From NCBI GenBank assembly GCA_031178305.1, contig JAPSJG010000008.1:1-24567 (forward strand): a stretch of DNA of 24,567 nt. Reading direction: 5' to 3'. Positions 1 to 7,098 of the stretch are shown piece by piece. The DNA comes from Sinorhizobium sp. GTDB lineage: Bacteria; Pseudomonadota; Alphaproteobacteria; Rhizobiales; Rhizobiaceae. A program made the position numbers and the translations under genes. The notes beneath the pieces were generated by a model, which saw only the letters and a program-made list of their open reading frames with translations, was not told the DNA's origin and did no database searches. Numbering within the stretch: the first letter of the stretch is position 1; each line of letters begins with the position of its first letter.

Positions 1-413
1 CGAACCATGGCGCCTGGTCGATCGTCTGCGACAAGCCGGCCGGCGCATCGACCGAGCAATGCGCGCTGATGCAGAACGTCATCGCCGAGGATCGGCCCGA
101 GGTCGGGCTTTCCGTCGTCGTCCTCAAGACGGCCGACCGCAAGGCGAAGATCCTTCGCGTGCTTGCGCCACTCGGCGTGCTCCTGCCGAACGGCCTCGGG
201 CTCAATGTCGATGGCAAGGATATCGGCCGCGCCTATTTCGTGCGTTGTTTCACCGACGGCTGCTATGCCGAAGTCGTGCTCGAGGACGAACTCTTGAAGA
301 CCTTCCGTGCCGGCGCGACGGCAACCTTCATCGTCTTCCAGTCGCCGGAGGAAGGCATCGGTATTCCGGTCGACCTCAAGGGCTTCGGCGAGGGCTACGA
401 CGCGCTGCCGTAA
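1..413 (+). CDS. Invasion-associated locus B (IalB) family protein, 3' part
   Basis: The reading frame is open from base 3, so the start and any signal peptide lie outside the window; about 136 C-terminal residues are visible. The piece begins with a W-S-I-V-C-D-K-P stretch followed by E-Q-C-A-L-M-Q, the typical IalB-family core, and later has a second cysteine pair in R-C-F-T-D-G-C-Y-A-E-V. Four cysteines in two pairs fit a disulfide-stabilised periplasmic or exported protein. In Bartonella, IalB is linked to erythrocyte invasion; in rhizobia relatives are common and their function is not established. The gene ends in TAA, with a hairpin terminator directly after it. The family call is by recognition of the motif pattern. 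Confidence 0.8.
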   Translation, partial: NHGAWSIVCDKPAGASTEQCALMQNVIAEDRPEVGLSVVVLKTADRKAKILRVLAPLGVLLPNGLGLNVDGKDIGRAYFVRCFTDGCYAEVVLEDELLKTFRAGATATFIVFQSPEEGIGIPVDLKGFGEGYDALP

Positions 414-423
414 TCGGAAAATA

Positions 424-454
424 AGCCGCGCCCTTTCGGATGCGCGGCTCTTTT
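424..454 (+). terminator. Rho-independent terminator after the IalB-like gene
   Basis: A perfect 8-bp stem (AGCCGCGC at 424-431, GCGCGGCT at 442-449) with a 10-nt loop is followed by CTTTT, starting 10 nt after the stop codon. In the other direction the T-tract is weaker, but the same hairpin lies 24 bp past the end of the minus-strand RibBA-type gene, so it may work for both converging genes. Confidence 0.65.
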
Positions 455-477
455 CGTGCCAGTCTCAAAGACTGCCT

Positions 478-1578
478 TCAAAGGATCTCGGTCGCGGCGA
501 TGTTTATGCCGAAGCCTTCGAGACCGACATAGTGGCGCTCGCGAGATGAGATGAGCCGGATGGAGGTGATGCCGAGATCCCTGAGGATTTGTGCGCCGAG
601 GCCGATTTCCAGCCATTCGCTTTCGCGCGCCTGCGCCTCTAGATGGGCCTCGCGGTCATGCTTGCCCTTGCGTGCCGTCTGCGAAACACCGACGCCGACG
701 GAACCCTCGCGCAAATAGACGATGACGCCCCTGCCCTCCGCGGCGATGCGCTTCATGATCTCGTCTATCTGGCGGTCGCTGCCGAAGACGTCGGACCCGA
801 CATTCTCAAGATGAAGGCGAACGGGAATGTCGACACCGTCGCGGATGTCGCCGAAGACGACGGCGAGATGCTGCATCGGATCCCAGGGCAGCGAGTAGGC
901 ATGGCCTTTGGCCTTGCCGTAGGGGGTGTCGATGTCGAAGCAATTGCCTTTTTCGATCAGAGTTTCCTTGCGCTGCCGATAGGCGATGAGATCGGCGACG
1001 GAGACCTGTTTTAGCCCGTGCGTCTCGGCGAAGGACTCCACCTGCGGACCGCGCATCACCGTGCCGTCGTCGTTGACGAGTTCGCAGATGACGCCGACCG
1101 GCGGCAGGCTGGCGAGCCGGCAGAGGTCGACGGCCGCCTCCGTATGGCCGGAGCGCATGAGCACGCCGCCTTCGCGCGCCACCAGCGGGAAGATGTGGCC
1201 GGGGCGCACGAAGTCATCCGGTCCGACATTCGGATTGGCAAGGTTTCTGACCGTGAGCGTCCGGTCGTCGGCGGAAATGCCCGTGGTTGTCCCGTGCTTG
1301 AAGTCGACCGAAACCGTAAAGGCGGTCGTATGGGCTGAATCGTTCTCGGCCACCATCGCATTCAGATTGAGGCGTTTCGCCTCCTCGCGCGGCATAGGGG
1401 CGCAGACGATGCCCGAAGTATGACGGACGATGAAGGCCATCTTTTCCGGCGTGCAACGCACGGCCGCGACGATCAGGTCGCCTTCGTTCTCGCGGCCGCC
1501 GTCATCGGTGACGACGACGATCTCGCCGGCCTCGAAGGCGCGGATGGCGTCGACGACACGCTTCTGGTCATAGGACAT
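478..1578 (-). CDS. ribBA: RibBA-type protein: DHBP synthase with degenerate GTP cyclohydrolase II domain
   Basis: The N-terminal half (about residues 1-205) is a 3,4-dihydroxy-2-butanone 4-phosphate synthase, which makes the four-carbon precursor of riboflavin from ribulose 5-phosphate. It shows the acidic D-D-x-x-R-E-N-E-G-D motif (residues 25-34) and R-S-G-H-T-E-A near 142-148. The C-terminal half (about 206-366) has the RibA fold pattern, but the three zinc cysteines of GTP cyclohydrolase II are replaced by N259, Q270 and D272. The L-R-Q-E-G-R-G segment is also altered. The C-terminal domain is therefore probably not a working cyclohydrolase (the RibBX type). An ATG 9 bp upstream (1587) is possible: the GGGGAG at 1590-1595 lies 2 nt from it and 11 nt from the chosen ATG. 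The gene follows aroC by about 20 bp, probably in one operon. No FMN riboswitch is seen. Confidence 0.88.
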   Translation of the reverse strand: MSYDQKRVVDAIRAFEAGEIVVVTDDGGRENEGDLIVAAVRCTPEKMAFIVRHTSGIVCAPMPREEAKRLNLNAMVAENDSAHTTAFTVSVDFKHGTTTGISADDRTLTVRNLANPNVGPDDFVRPGHIFPLVAREGGVLMRSGHTEAAVDLCRLASLPPVGVICELVNDDGTVMRGPQVESFAETHGLKQVSVADLIAYRQRKETLIEKGNCFDIDTPYGKAKGHAYSLPWDPMQHLAVVFGDIRDGVDIPVRLHLENVGSDVFGSDRQIDEIMKRIAAEGRGVIVYLREGSVGVGVSQTARKGKHDREAHLEAQARESEWLEIGLGAQILRDLGITSIRLISSRERHYVGLEGFGINIAATEIL

Positions 1579-1598
1579 TTTTATCATTTCTCCCCAGA

Positions 1599-2696
1599 TT
1601 ACTTCAGCCGGCCCGTCTGGCCCCGGTCGCGCAAGTAGTGGTCTGCGATCGTGCAGGCAAGCATGGCCTCGCCGATCGGCACGGCCCGGATCCCGACGCA
1701 GGGGTCGTGGCGGCCTTTGGTCCGCACATCGACCTCGTTGCCGTCACTGTCGATCGAGCGGCGCTCGGTCAGGATGGACGAGGTAGGCTTGATCGCGAAG
1801 CGGGCGACGATCGGCTGGCCGGTCGAAATGCCACCGAGAATGCCGCCGGCATGGTTAGAGAGGAAGACCGGTTCGCCCGCAGGGCCGATGCGCATCTCGT
1901 CGGCATTCTCCTCGCCGCTGATCTCGGCCGCGGCGAAGCCGTTGCCGATCTCCACGCCCTTCACCGCATTGATCGACATCAGGTTCGAGGCGATGTCCTG
2001 GTCGAGCTTGCCGTAGATCGGCGCGCCGATCCCGGCGGGCCCACCCTCGGCGACCACCTCGACGACCGCGCCGATCGACGAGCCGGCCTTGCGGATGCCG
2101 TCGAGATAATCCTCCCAGACCGGAACGATCGCCGGGTCCGGAGAGAAGAAGGGGTTATTGTCGACTTCCGCCCAGTCCCAGTTGGCGCGGTTGATCTTGT
2201 GCCTGCCGATCTGGACGAGCGCGCCGCGCACGAGAAGGCCTGGCACGACCTTGCGGGCAATGGCGCCGGCCGCAACGCGCGCGGCGGTCTCGCGCGCCGA
2301 GGAACGGCCGCCGCCGCGATAGTCGCGAATGCCATATTTGACGTCATAGGTATAATCGGCATGGCCGGGGCGATAGCGCTTCGCGATCTCGGAATAGTCC
2401 TTCGAGCGCTGGTCGGTGTTTTCGATCAACATCGAAATAGGTGTGCCGGTGGAGACCATCGTCTCGCCGTCCTCGTCGACCATGACGCCGGACAGCACCT
2501 TCACCAGATCGTCCTCGCGGCGCTGCGTCACGAAGCGCGACTGCCCGGGCTTGCGCTTGTCGAGCCAGGCTTGGATTTCGGCGAGCGTGAAGCGAAGGCC
2601 GGGCGGGCAGCCGTCGACGACGCAGCCAAGCGCCGGACCATGGCTTTCGCCCCAGGTGGTGACTCGGAAGAGATGACCGAAGGTATTGTGCGACAT
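1599..2696 (-). CDS. aroC: Chorismate synthase
   Basis: The 365-residue protein has the usual AroC length. The enzyme removes phosphate from 5-enolpyruvylshikimate 3-phosphate to give chorismate, the branch point to aromatic amino acids, folate and ubiquinone, and needs reduced FMN. Signatures are G-E-S-H-G-P-A-L-G near the N-terminus, R-P-G-H-A-D-Y-T-Y, the G-G-G-R-S-S-A-R-E-T-A-A-R segment, and R-x-D-P-C-V-G-I-R-A-V-P near the C-terminus. It precedes the RibBA-type gene in the same direction with a very short gap. Pairing an FMN-dependent enzyme with a flavin biosynthesis gene may be meaningful, but this is inference. The ribosome binding site is weak. Confidence 0.97.
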   Translation of the reverse strand: MSHNTFGHLFRVTTWGESHGPALGCVVDGCPPGLRFTLAEIQAWLDKRKPGQSRFVTQRREDDLVKVLSGVMVDEDGETMVSTGTPISMLIENTDQRSKDYSEIAKRYRPGHADYTYDVKYGIRDYRGGGRSSARETAARVAAGAIARKVVPGLLVRGALVQIGRHKINRANWDWAEVDNNPFFSPDPAIVPVWEDYLDGIRKAGSSIGAVVEVVAEGGPAGIGAPIYGKLDQDIASNLMSINAVKGVEIGNGFAAAEISGEENADEMRIGPAGEPVFLSNHAGGILGGISTGQPIVARFAIKPTSSILTERRSIDSDGNEVDVRTKGRHDPCVGIRAVPIGEAMLACTIADHYLRDRGQTGRLK

Positions 2697-3036
2697 AACG
2701 GCTACCGATGTTGAGCCGGCGCGGGATGCGGGACAGCTCGCATTCCCCTCCGCCGGAGACCGCGCGAAACGCGCGCCCTCTCATACTGCATGATTCCCCG
2801 AATCGGAACCGATTTGAGGACGAAATCGACGAGCGGCTCCAAGCGGCAGCGCATTTCCCCGCCGTGTGCTGCACAGGAGATGCGTTCACGATTTGGTTCG
2901 CTTGAATTTCACTGGAGCCGCGTTCACTCTCCGCCATTCAATTCGCCATGCGCAAGGACAAGGCAACTTTTGCCACAATCGAGGATCAAAGGTGATGACA
3001 GGATTGTTCGCAGAATCATCGAAGAAGGTAGCTAAG
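2697..3036. other. Intergenic region between divergent aroC and the DUF1344-like gene
   Basis: These 340 bp should hold the promoters for both divergent genes, but I could not pick a convincing -35/-10 pair on either strand. Short reading frames here have no recognisable content. A decayed palindromic repeat lies in the middle (separate entry). Confidence 0.5.
2786..2851. repeat. Decayed rhizobial palindromic repeat (RIME1-like)
   Basis: The stretch starts CTGCATG, has a perfect inverted repeat AATCGG-AA-CCGATT (2801-2814), and ends in a segment recalling the second half of RIME-type rhizobial elements. It shares the CTGCATG start and an AATCG core with the better-preserved element at 3468-3562. 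Assignment is from memory of such elements and is uncertain. Confidence 0.35.
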
Positions 3037-3297
3037 ATGCGTTTCGTCATCGCCGCACTCATGGCCACAGCGGGCTTGCTCTCGCCGCTTTCCGCCGAGG
3101 CCGAAAGTGGCGATGTCGAGGCCGTGATCACCAAGGTCGATACGGAGCATCTGAGCCTCTCGCTCGACGACGGCCAGAGCTATCAGGCGCCCGAGGAGTT
3201 CAACTTCGAGGGCCTGAAGGCCGGAGTCAAAGTCGTCGTCTTCTACACGGAGGTCGACGGCAAGCGCGTCATCGATGACCTTGAGGTCGTGCAATAG
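3037..3297 (+). CDS. Small exported DUF1344-like protein
   Basis: The 86-residue protein begins with a clear Sec signal peptide: M-R-F, a hydrophobic run, then a probable cleavage after A-E-A near residue 22. The mature part of about 64 residues reads as a compact beta-rich domain (V-I-T-K-V-D, L-S-L-S-L-D-D-G, V-V-V-F-Y, V-I-D-D-L-E-V), the pattern of the DUF1344 family of small periplasmic proteins in Rhizobiales. The function is unknown. The start was chosen because AAGG lies 8 nt upstream and the signal peptide begins exactly there; longer in-frame extensions add poorly structured residues. It stands alone, followed by a large palindromic repeat. Confidence 0.8.
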   Translation: MRFVIAALMATAGLLSPLSAEAESGDVEAVITKVDTEHLSLSLDDGQSYQAPEEFNFEGLKAGVKVVVFYTEVDGKRVIDDLEVVQ

Positions 3298-3303
3298 CTT
3301 GCG

Positions 3304-3458
3304 TTAGAGCCTTTCCTGGTTAAATCGAAACAATTCTGTTGAAGGATCAGAGGCGATCACCTCGGCCGTACCTCCGGGTACGACCTTCGGCAATCGCCTC
3401 TGCCCTGACGAAAACCTGCTCCGGTAGAATGTTTCCTTTTAACCAGGAAAGGCTCTAA
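3304..3458. repeat. Long intergenic palindromic repeat element
   Basis: The outer arms 3304-3324 and 3438-3458 are perfect 21-bp inverted copies, beginning TTAGAGCC and ending GGCTCTAA. Inside are a second perfect inverted repeat, CAGAGGCGAT (3348-3357) with ATCGCCTCTG (3393-3402), and a central CGTACC/GGTACG hairpin (3367-3382). The whole 155 bp can fold into one long interrupted hairpin. This architecture matches the mosaic palindromic elements (RIME type) scattered between genes in Sinorhizobium and Rhizobium. It starts 7 bp after the DUF1344-like stop codon and could act as terminator or mRNA stabiliser. Confidence 0.85.
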
Positions 3459-3467
3459 GCGAGGCCA

Positions 3468-3562
3468 GTACAGCGCCGCGCATCTATCAGACGCGCAAAG
3501 GACGATGTAGCACTTTGATTTGCTGCATGTCTTTCTCCTTAAATCGTGCTGGAGACATGCAG
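3468..3562. repeat. RIME1-like palindromic repeat element
   Basis: The right half is a perfect 10-bp inverted repeat, CTGCATGTCT (3523-3532) and AGACATGCAG (3553-3562), around a 20-nt loop containing CTCCTTAAATCG. The left half has imperfect inverted arms around CCGCGC/GCGC, with GTACAGCG near the left end and CGATGTAG on the right. I recognise this two-hairpin layout as typical of RIME1-like elements. It begins 9 bp after the preceding palindrome and ends 12 bp before the stop codon of the minus-strand phosphatase gene. Confidence 0.7.
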
Positions 3563-3574
3563 AGCGGCCCTCGC

Positions 3575-4159
3575 TCAAATCCAGCCGACGGAGCCGTCGA
3601 TGACCTTCAGAATGCGATCCTGTGGAATTGCCGCAGCGGCCGCCTCGTCCGGCTCCATCTCTCCGAGAAGTTTGAACAGCGCCCGGATGACGCCGCCGTG
3701 GCTCACGCAAACGGTGGGCTTGCTGACGTCCTGCAGCCAGGCCCCCACGCGCCAGGATAGAATTTCATAACTTTCCGCATCCGCGCCGGGCGGGATGAAG
3801 TCCCATTTGGCCACCCGACGCGCGGCAATCCGCTCCGGCGTCCGACGCTTCAGTTCCGGGAGCGTGAACCCCTCCCAGGCGCCGAAAGAGACTTCCTTCA
3901 GGCGTTCGTCGACGCGATAGTCGAGCGGATCGAGGTCCATGGCCCGCCTCAGGCGCTCCATCGTCTCGCGCGTGCGGCCGAGGGGGCTGCTGACGAAATC
4001 GAAGGCGGAGGCATCCCGCCCGAGAATTCTGGCGAGAGTCAGGCCGTTCCCGGTCGCCTGCCGGCGACCGGTCTCATTGAGGGGAATGTCCTTTTGCCCC
4101 TGGAGGCGGCTCTCGGCGTTCCAATCCGTTTGGCCGTGGCGAACCATGTAGATGAGCAC
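3575..4159 (-). CDS. Histidine phosphatase (phosphoglycerate mutase-like) family protein
   Basis: The 194-residue protein carries the R-H-G catalytic motif (residues 7-9, phosphohistidine H8), S-S-P-L-G-R-T-R-E-T around 58-66, E89 in the E-V-S-F-G-A-W-E-G segment, and the second catalytic histidine in V-S-H-G-G-V-I-R (H154). These define the broad-specificity phosphatase branch; the substrate cannot be told from sequence, and phosphoglycerate mutase activity is not implied. The start was set at the GTG at 4159 because GGAG lies 8 nt upstream; the GTG at 4168 overlaps that ribosome binding site. It follows fabI in the same direction after a gap of about 60 bp, so co-transcription is likely. 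Confidence 0.9.
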   Translation of the reverse strand: MLIYMVRHGQTDWNAESRLQGQKDIPLNETGRRQATGNGLTLARILGRDASAFDFVSSPLGRTRETMERLRRAMDLDPLDYRVDERLKEVSFGAWEGFTLPELKRRTPERIAARRVAKWDFIPPGADAESYEILSWRVGAWLQDVSKPTVCVSHGGVIRALFKLLGEMEPDEAAAAAIPQDRILKVIDGSVGWI

Positions 4160-4220
4160 AGTGTTCACTCCGGACGCAGCATGGCCGTCGCTCGGCGCCG
4201 GGCGCCTGATCGGGGCGCGA

Positions 4221-5039
4221 TCAGTCCTTCACGACGGAGATGTCCGGCGCATCGACGGCCTTCATACCGATCGTATGGTAGCCGGAATCGACGTGGTGAA
4301 CCTCGCCGGTGACGCCGCTCGAAAGGTCGCAAAGGAGATAGAGCGCCGAATTGCCGACCTCCTCGATCGAGACGGTGCGCTTCAGCGGCGCGTTGTACTC
4401 GTTCCACTTCAGGATGTAGCGGAAATCGCCGATACCGGATGCGGCAAGCGTCTTGATCGGCCCGGCCGAAATGGCATTGACGCGAATGCCGCGATTGCCG
4501 AGGTCGACCGCAAGATAGCGCACGCTTGCCTCAAGTGCCGCCTTGGCAACGCCCATGACGTTATAATGCGGCATCACCTTCTCGGCACCATAATAGGTAA
4601 GCGTCAGCATCGAGCCGCCGTCGTTCATGATGCGCTCGGCACGCGCGGCGACCGCCGTGAAGGAGTAGACGGAAATGTCCATAGTGCGTGCGAAGTTGTC
4701 GCGGCTCGTATCAAGGTAACGGCCGGTCAGTTCGTCCTTGTCGGAGAAGGCGATGGCATGCACGACGAAATCGATCTTGCCCCATTTCTCCTCGAGGGCT
4801 GAGAAAACGGCATCAATGGTCGAAAGATCGGTCACGTCGCAATGGCCGGCCATGAAGGCGCCGAGCTCCTGGGCCAACGGCTCGACCCTCTTCTTCAGGG
4901 CATCGCCCTGCCACGTCAGCGCGATCTCAGCGCCGGCTTCCGACAAAGCCTTGGCAATGCCCCACGCAATCGAGCGATTGTTTGCGACGCCCATGATGAC
5001 GCCGCGCTTGCCATTCATCAGACCCGATGCCTGAGCCAT
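4221..5039 (-). CDS. fabI: Enoyl-[acyl-carrier-protein] reductase (NADH), FabI
   Basis: FabI performs the last reduction of each fatty acid elongation cycle, using NAD(P)H on enoyl-ACP. The 272-residue protein starts with a nucleotide-binding segment G-K-R-G-V-I-M-G-V-A-N-N-R-S-I-A-W-G. It has the FabI active-site pattern Y-x6-K (Y159, K166, in H-Y-N-V-M-G-V-A-K) and R-V-N-A-I-S-A-G-P-I-K-T-L-A. The start ATG at 5039 has GGGGA 6 nt upstream; a longer in-frame ATG at 5105 lacks this and adds a low-complexity head. A promoter-like sequence lies about 110 bp upstream. Sinorhizobium is known to carry two fabI paralogues; which one this is cannot be decided here. Confidence 0.96.
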   Translation of the reverse strand: MAQASGLMNGKRGVIMGVANNRSIAWGIAKALSEAGAEIALTWQGDALKKRVEPLAQELGAFMAGHCDVTDLSTIDAVFSALEEKWGKIDFVVHAIAFSDKDELTGRYLDTSRDNFARTMDISVYSFTAVAARAERIMNDGGSMLTLTYYGAEKVMPHYNVMGVAKAALEASVRYLAVDLGNRGIRVNAISAGPIKTLAASGIGDFRYILKWNEYNAPLKRTVSIEEVGNSALYLLCDLSSGVTGEVHHVDSGYHTIGMKAVDAPDISVVKD

Positions 5040-5148
5040 GGAATGTCCCCAATACTGTCTGCCGGCACCGGCCTCGCCAGCGCCTTGTTCCTGAACATCG
5101 ATCACACCGCACCAGCAGCGTGAGATGCGGCAAATTGTCGAGCTTTGC

Positions 5149-5177
5149 CTATGGCATAGCCGTCACAGCGGTTCAAG
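5149..5177 (-). promoter_or_regulatory. Possible sigma-70 promoter of fabI
   Basis: On the minus strand CTTGAA (5177-5172) and CCATAG (5154-5149) are separated by exactly 17 nt, close to the rhizobial housekeeping pattern CTTGAC-N17-CTATAT. This would give a leader of roughly 100 nt before the fabI start. The call is by eye only. Confidence 0.4.
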
Positions 5178-5237
5178 CGCGGCGCGGATCAGGAACTGTT
5201 AGTCCCCGTAATATTGCTTCAGTTCGTCAGAAAAGCT

Positions 5238-6305
5238 TCACAAATAGAGCCCATGGCGCTGCGATCGCATGAGATCCGTGATCCTCTCATCCGGCTTTTC
5301 ACATAGAACGAGCCGCAATTCCACGACGAGATCGCCATGTTCCCCGTCGGCGCCCTTCATGCCCCGGCCGGGAATGCGGATCGCCTTGTCGGAGCCCGAC
5401 CAGGCCGGCACCGCGACGGTAACCGGTCCGTTCGGCGTTTTCATCACGATCTCGCAACCGAGGACGGCATCCTGCAGCTCAACCGGCAAGGTGGTCACGA
5501 GGTCCAGGCCTCGGGTCCTGAACGGCCCGTCCTCAGCAATGCGCAAGGTGGCGACGACATCGCCGCGCGTCATGCCGGCCACTCGATAGCCCTGCTCCTT
5601 CAGCCGAATCACATGGCCGTCGGCCGCGCCCGGCGGAATTGCGACCTTCACCGTCTCGCCGTCGGGAAGCTCCATCGAAACCCGCGCGCGAGACATCACC
5701 TCCTCGACACTGACCGGCACGTCCACAACGAGGTCCGGAACTTTCTCCGCCGTTTTCGTAATGCGATCACGAATGCGGCGAACGATGGCCGCAACCAGTT
5801 CCGCTCCAGGCGCGGCGGAACGCCGAGGCGGCGGCTCCGGTTTCGCGCTCTCCGGTTTCGCGCTCTCCTGTTTCGCCTCGGCTATCGGCTCTGGCTTCGG
5901 CTCTGAGGCCGGGCCAGCCTTGTCGGCCTGACGCGCTGCCGACGCTCTTGGATTCGACGCTGCCGCAGTCGGCTGTGGGTCGACGCCGAAAATGCGGGAG
6001 ACCGCCTCCTCCGCGGTTTCAGACCCGACCGGCTCCTCGGCCGGCGCCGGCCCGCGCATCTTCTCCTTCATCGCCTCCATGCGGCGCAGTTCCGCCTCGC
6101 GCCGCGCCCAGTCGTAGCGGCTCCTGCGGACCGGATCGCGCAAGAGTTCGTAGGCCTTGCCAGCTTCTGCGAAGCGTTCCGTCGCCAAAGGATCGTCCCG
6201 ATTGTGATCGGGATGGATTGCCTTTGCGACGGATCGCCAGGCGGCCTTGATTTCCTCCTGTCCGGCATTTCGTCGCACGCCGAGGATTGCATAGGGATCG
6301 CGCAT
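5238..6305 (-). CDS. DnaJ-like co-chaperone (J domain plus DnaJ C-terminal domain, no zinc finger)
   Basis: The 355-residue protein opens with a J domain (residues 1-70) with the H-P-D motif at 31-33, which stimulates DnaK ATPase activity. A charged, A/P/E/K-rich linker (about 75-185) replaces the Gly/Phe region and cysteine-rich zinc finger of true DnaJ. The last about 160 residues match the DnaJ C-terminal substrate-binding domain (I-P-P-G-A-A-D-G-H-V-I-R-L-K-E-Q-G, then R-G-D-V-V, and I-P-G-R-G-M-K near the end). It is therefore CbpA-like rather than DnaJ. The linker contains an in-frame tandem repeat encoding S-A-K-P-E. No strong ribosome binding site is seen before the ATG. No dnaK or grpE is nearby. 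Confidence 0.9.
   Translation of the reverse strand: MRDPYAILGVRRNAGQEEIKAAWRSVAKAIHPDHNRDDPLATERFAEAGKAYELLRDPVRRSRYDWARREAELRRMEAMKEKMRGPAPAEEPVGSETAEEAVSRIFGVDPQPTAAASNPRASAARQADKAGPASEPKPEPIAEAKQESAKPESAKPEPPPRRSAAPGAELVAAIVRRIRDRITKTAEKVPDLVVDVPVSVEEVMSRARVSMELPDGETVKVAIPPGAADGHVIRLKEQGYRVAGMTRGDVVATLRIAEDGPFRTRGLDLVTTLPVELQDAVLGCEIVMKTPNGPVTVAVPAWSGSDKAIRIPGRGMKGADGEHGDLVVELRLVLCEKPDERITDLMRSQRHGLYL
5839..5868. repeat. Two perfect 15-bp tandem copies in the DnaJ-like linker
   Basis: The unit GGTTTCGCGCTCTCC occurs at 5839-5853 and 5854-5868, with a partial third copy after it. On the coding strand it adds five residues per copy (E-S-A-K-P), so copy-number changes keep the reading frame. 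Confidence 0.85.
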
Positions 6306-6500
6306 GGCTTGTCACCATTCTTTGAGCGGCGGCCTCCCAGCTGCGCTTGGCAGCTGGAGCCAGAGAAGGTCCTTGTTGTTGGGGCGATGATTCGGGGGAA
6401 GTTGCTAAATATCGGTTAGCCGGCGGCAACCGTCGCCGCTCGCGACGCCCGTTCGCGGCGCCATCCCATGGTTTTGAGGAAACGTGGTTAACCGGCCATT

Positions 6501-6956
6501 TCAGCTGCGCGGTGCGAAGCTCGTGAGATACCACTCGCCATTTTCGAGCCGGCAGGTCCGGCCGTCGAACTTTGCAATGCCCTCGAAGGAATGCCGCGTC
6601 GTGGTGAATTGCCGGCAAGGAACGCCGGATGCATGGTCTTCCTCTATGCTGCTGATGACGCCGGCGCTGCCCGAAGCCGTATTCGCCCAAGGAATGGCAC
6701 TCGTGCCTCCCTGACTGATATCGGCAGAGGAAACGGCGTTGCGCACGGCGACGGCATCGGAAAGGCCGTCCGATGTCTTGGCGACCGGCACGGTTCCGGT
6801 CGCGACCGAGCGGTCGACGCTTGAAGTCCCGAACACACCTAGACCCGCCCCCATGCACCCCGGGAGGACGAGCATTGTCAGGCAAACCGCCGCAGGGCGC
6901 AGCCATGCGGAGGAAAAACCCTTCTTGCAATCGATCCGCTTTGCTATGTCTTGCAC
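6501..6956 (-). CDS. RT0821/Lpp0805-like small surface lipoprotein
   Basis: The 151-residue protein has a lipoprotein signal peptide ending in a lipobox L-P-G-C (Cys at residue 34), so it should be lipid-anchored in the envelope. The middle is S/A/G/D-rich and probably flexible. The C-terminal 45 residues (G-V-P-C-R-Q-F-T-T-T, F-E-G-I, G-R-T-C-R, N-G-E-W-Y-L) match the small domain of the RT0821/Lpp0805 surface-protein family found in Rickettsia, Legionella and rhizobia. Its function is unknown. The start GTG at 6956 has AGGA 5 nt upstream; a longer in-frame GTG at 7040 adds a non-signal-like head. It is divergent from pdxH. Confidence 0.8.
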   Translation of the reverse strand: MQDIAKRIDCKKGFSSAWLRPAAVCLTMLVLPGCMGAGLGVFGTSSVDRSVATGTVPVAKTSDGLSDAVAVRNAVSSADISQGGTSAIPWANTASGSAGVISSIEEDHASGVPCRQFTTTRHSFEGIAKFDGRTCRLENGEWYLTSFAPRS

Positions 6957-7098
6957 GACAATCCTGTCAGAGTCGCCAGAGCCTAACCGATCCCGACGAG
7001 GTCCGCAGGCAGGCTCTGACATCATTCTATACGGAAACACCAGTCGGCCTCATTCCGAAGTGTTCCCGCGCCAGATACACGGGCATTGGAAGATAATA

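Noticed and set aside
1579..1598. FMN riboswitch in front of the RibBA-type gene
   Set aside because: Only about 20 bp separate it from aroC, far too short for an RFN element, and none is seen upstream of aroC.
1638..2714. A 358-codon open frame on the plus strand over aroC
   Set aside because: Antisense to a full-length chorismate synthase with all signatures.
6739..7098. Long N-terminal extension of pdxH
   Set aside because: The extra residues overlap the lipoprotein gene on the other strand and do not resemble PdxH; the ATG at 7099 has a good ribosome binding site.
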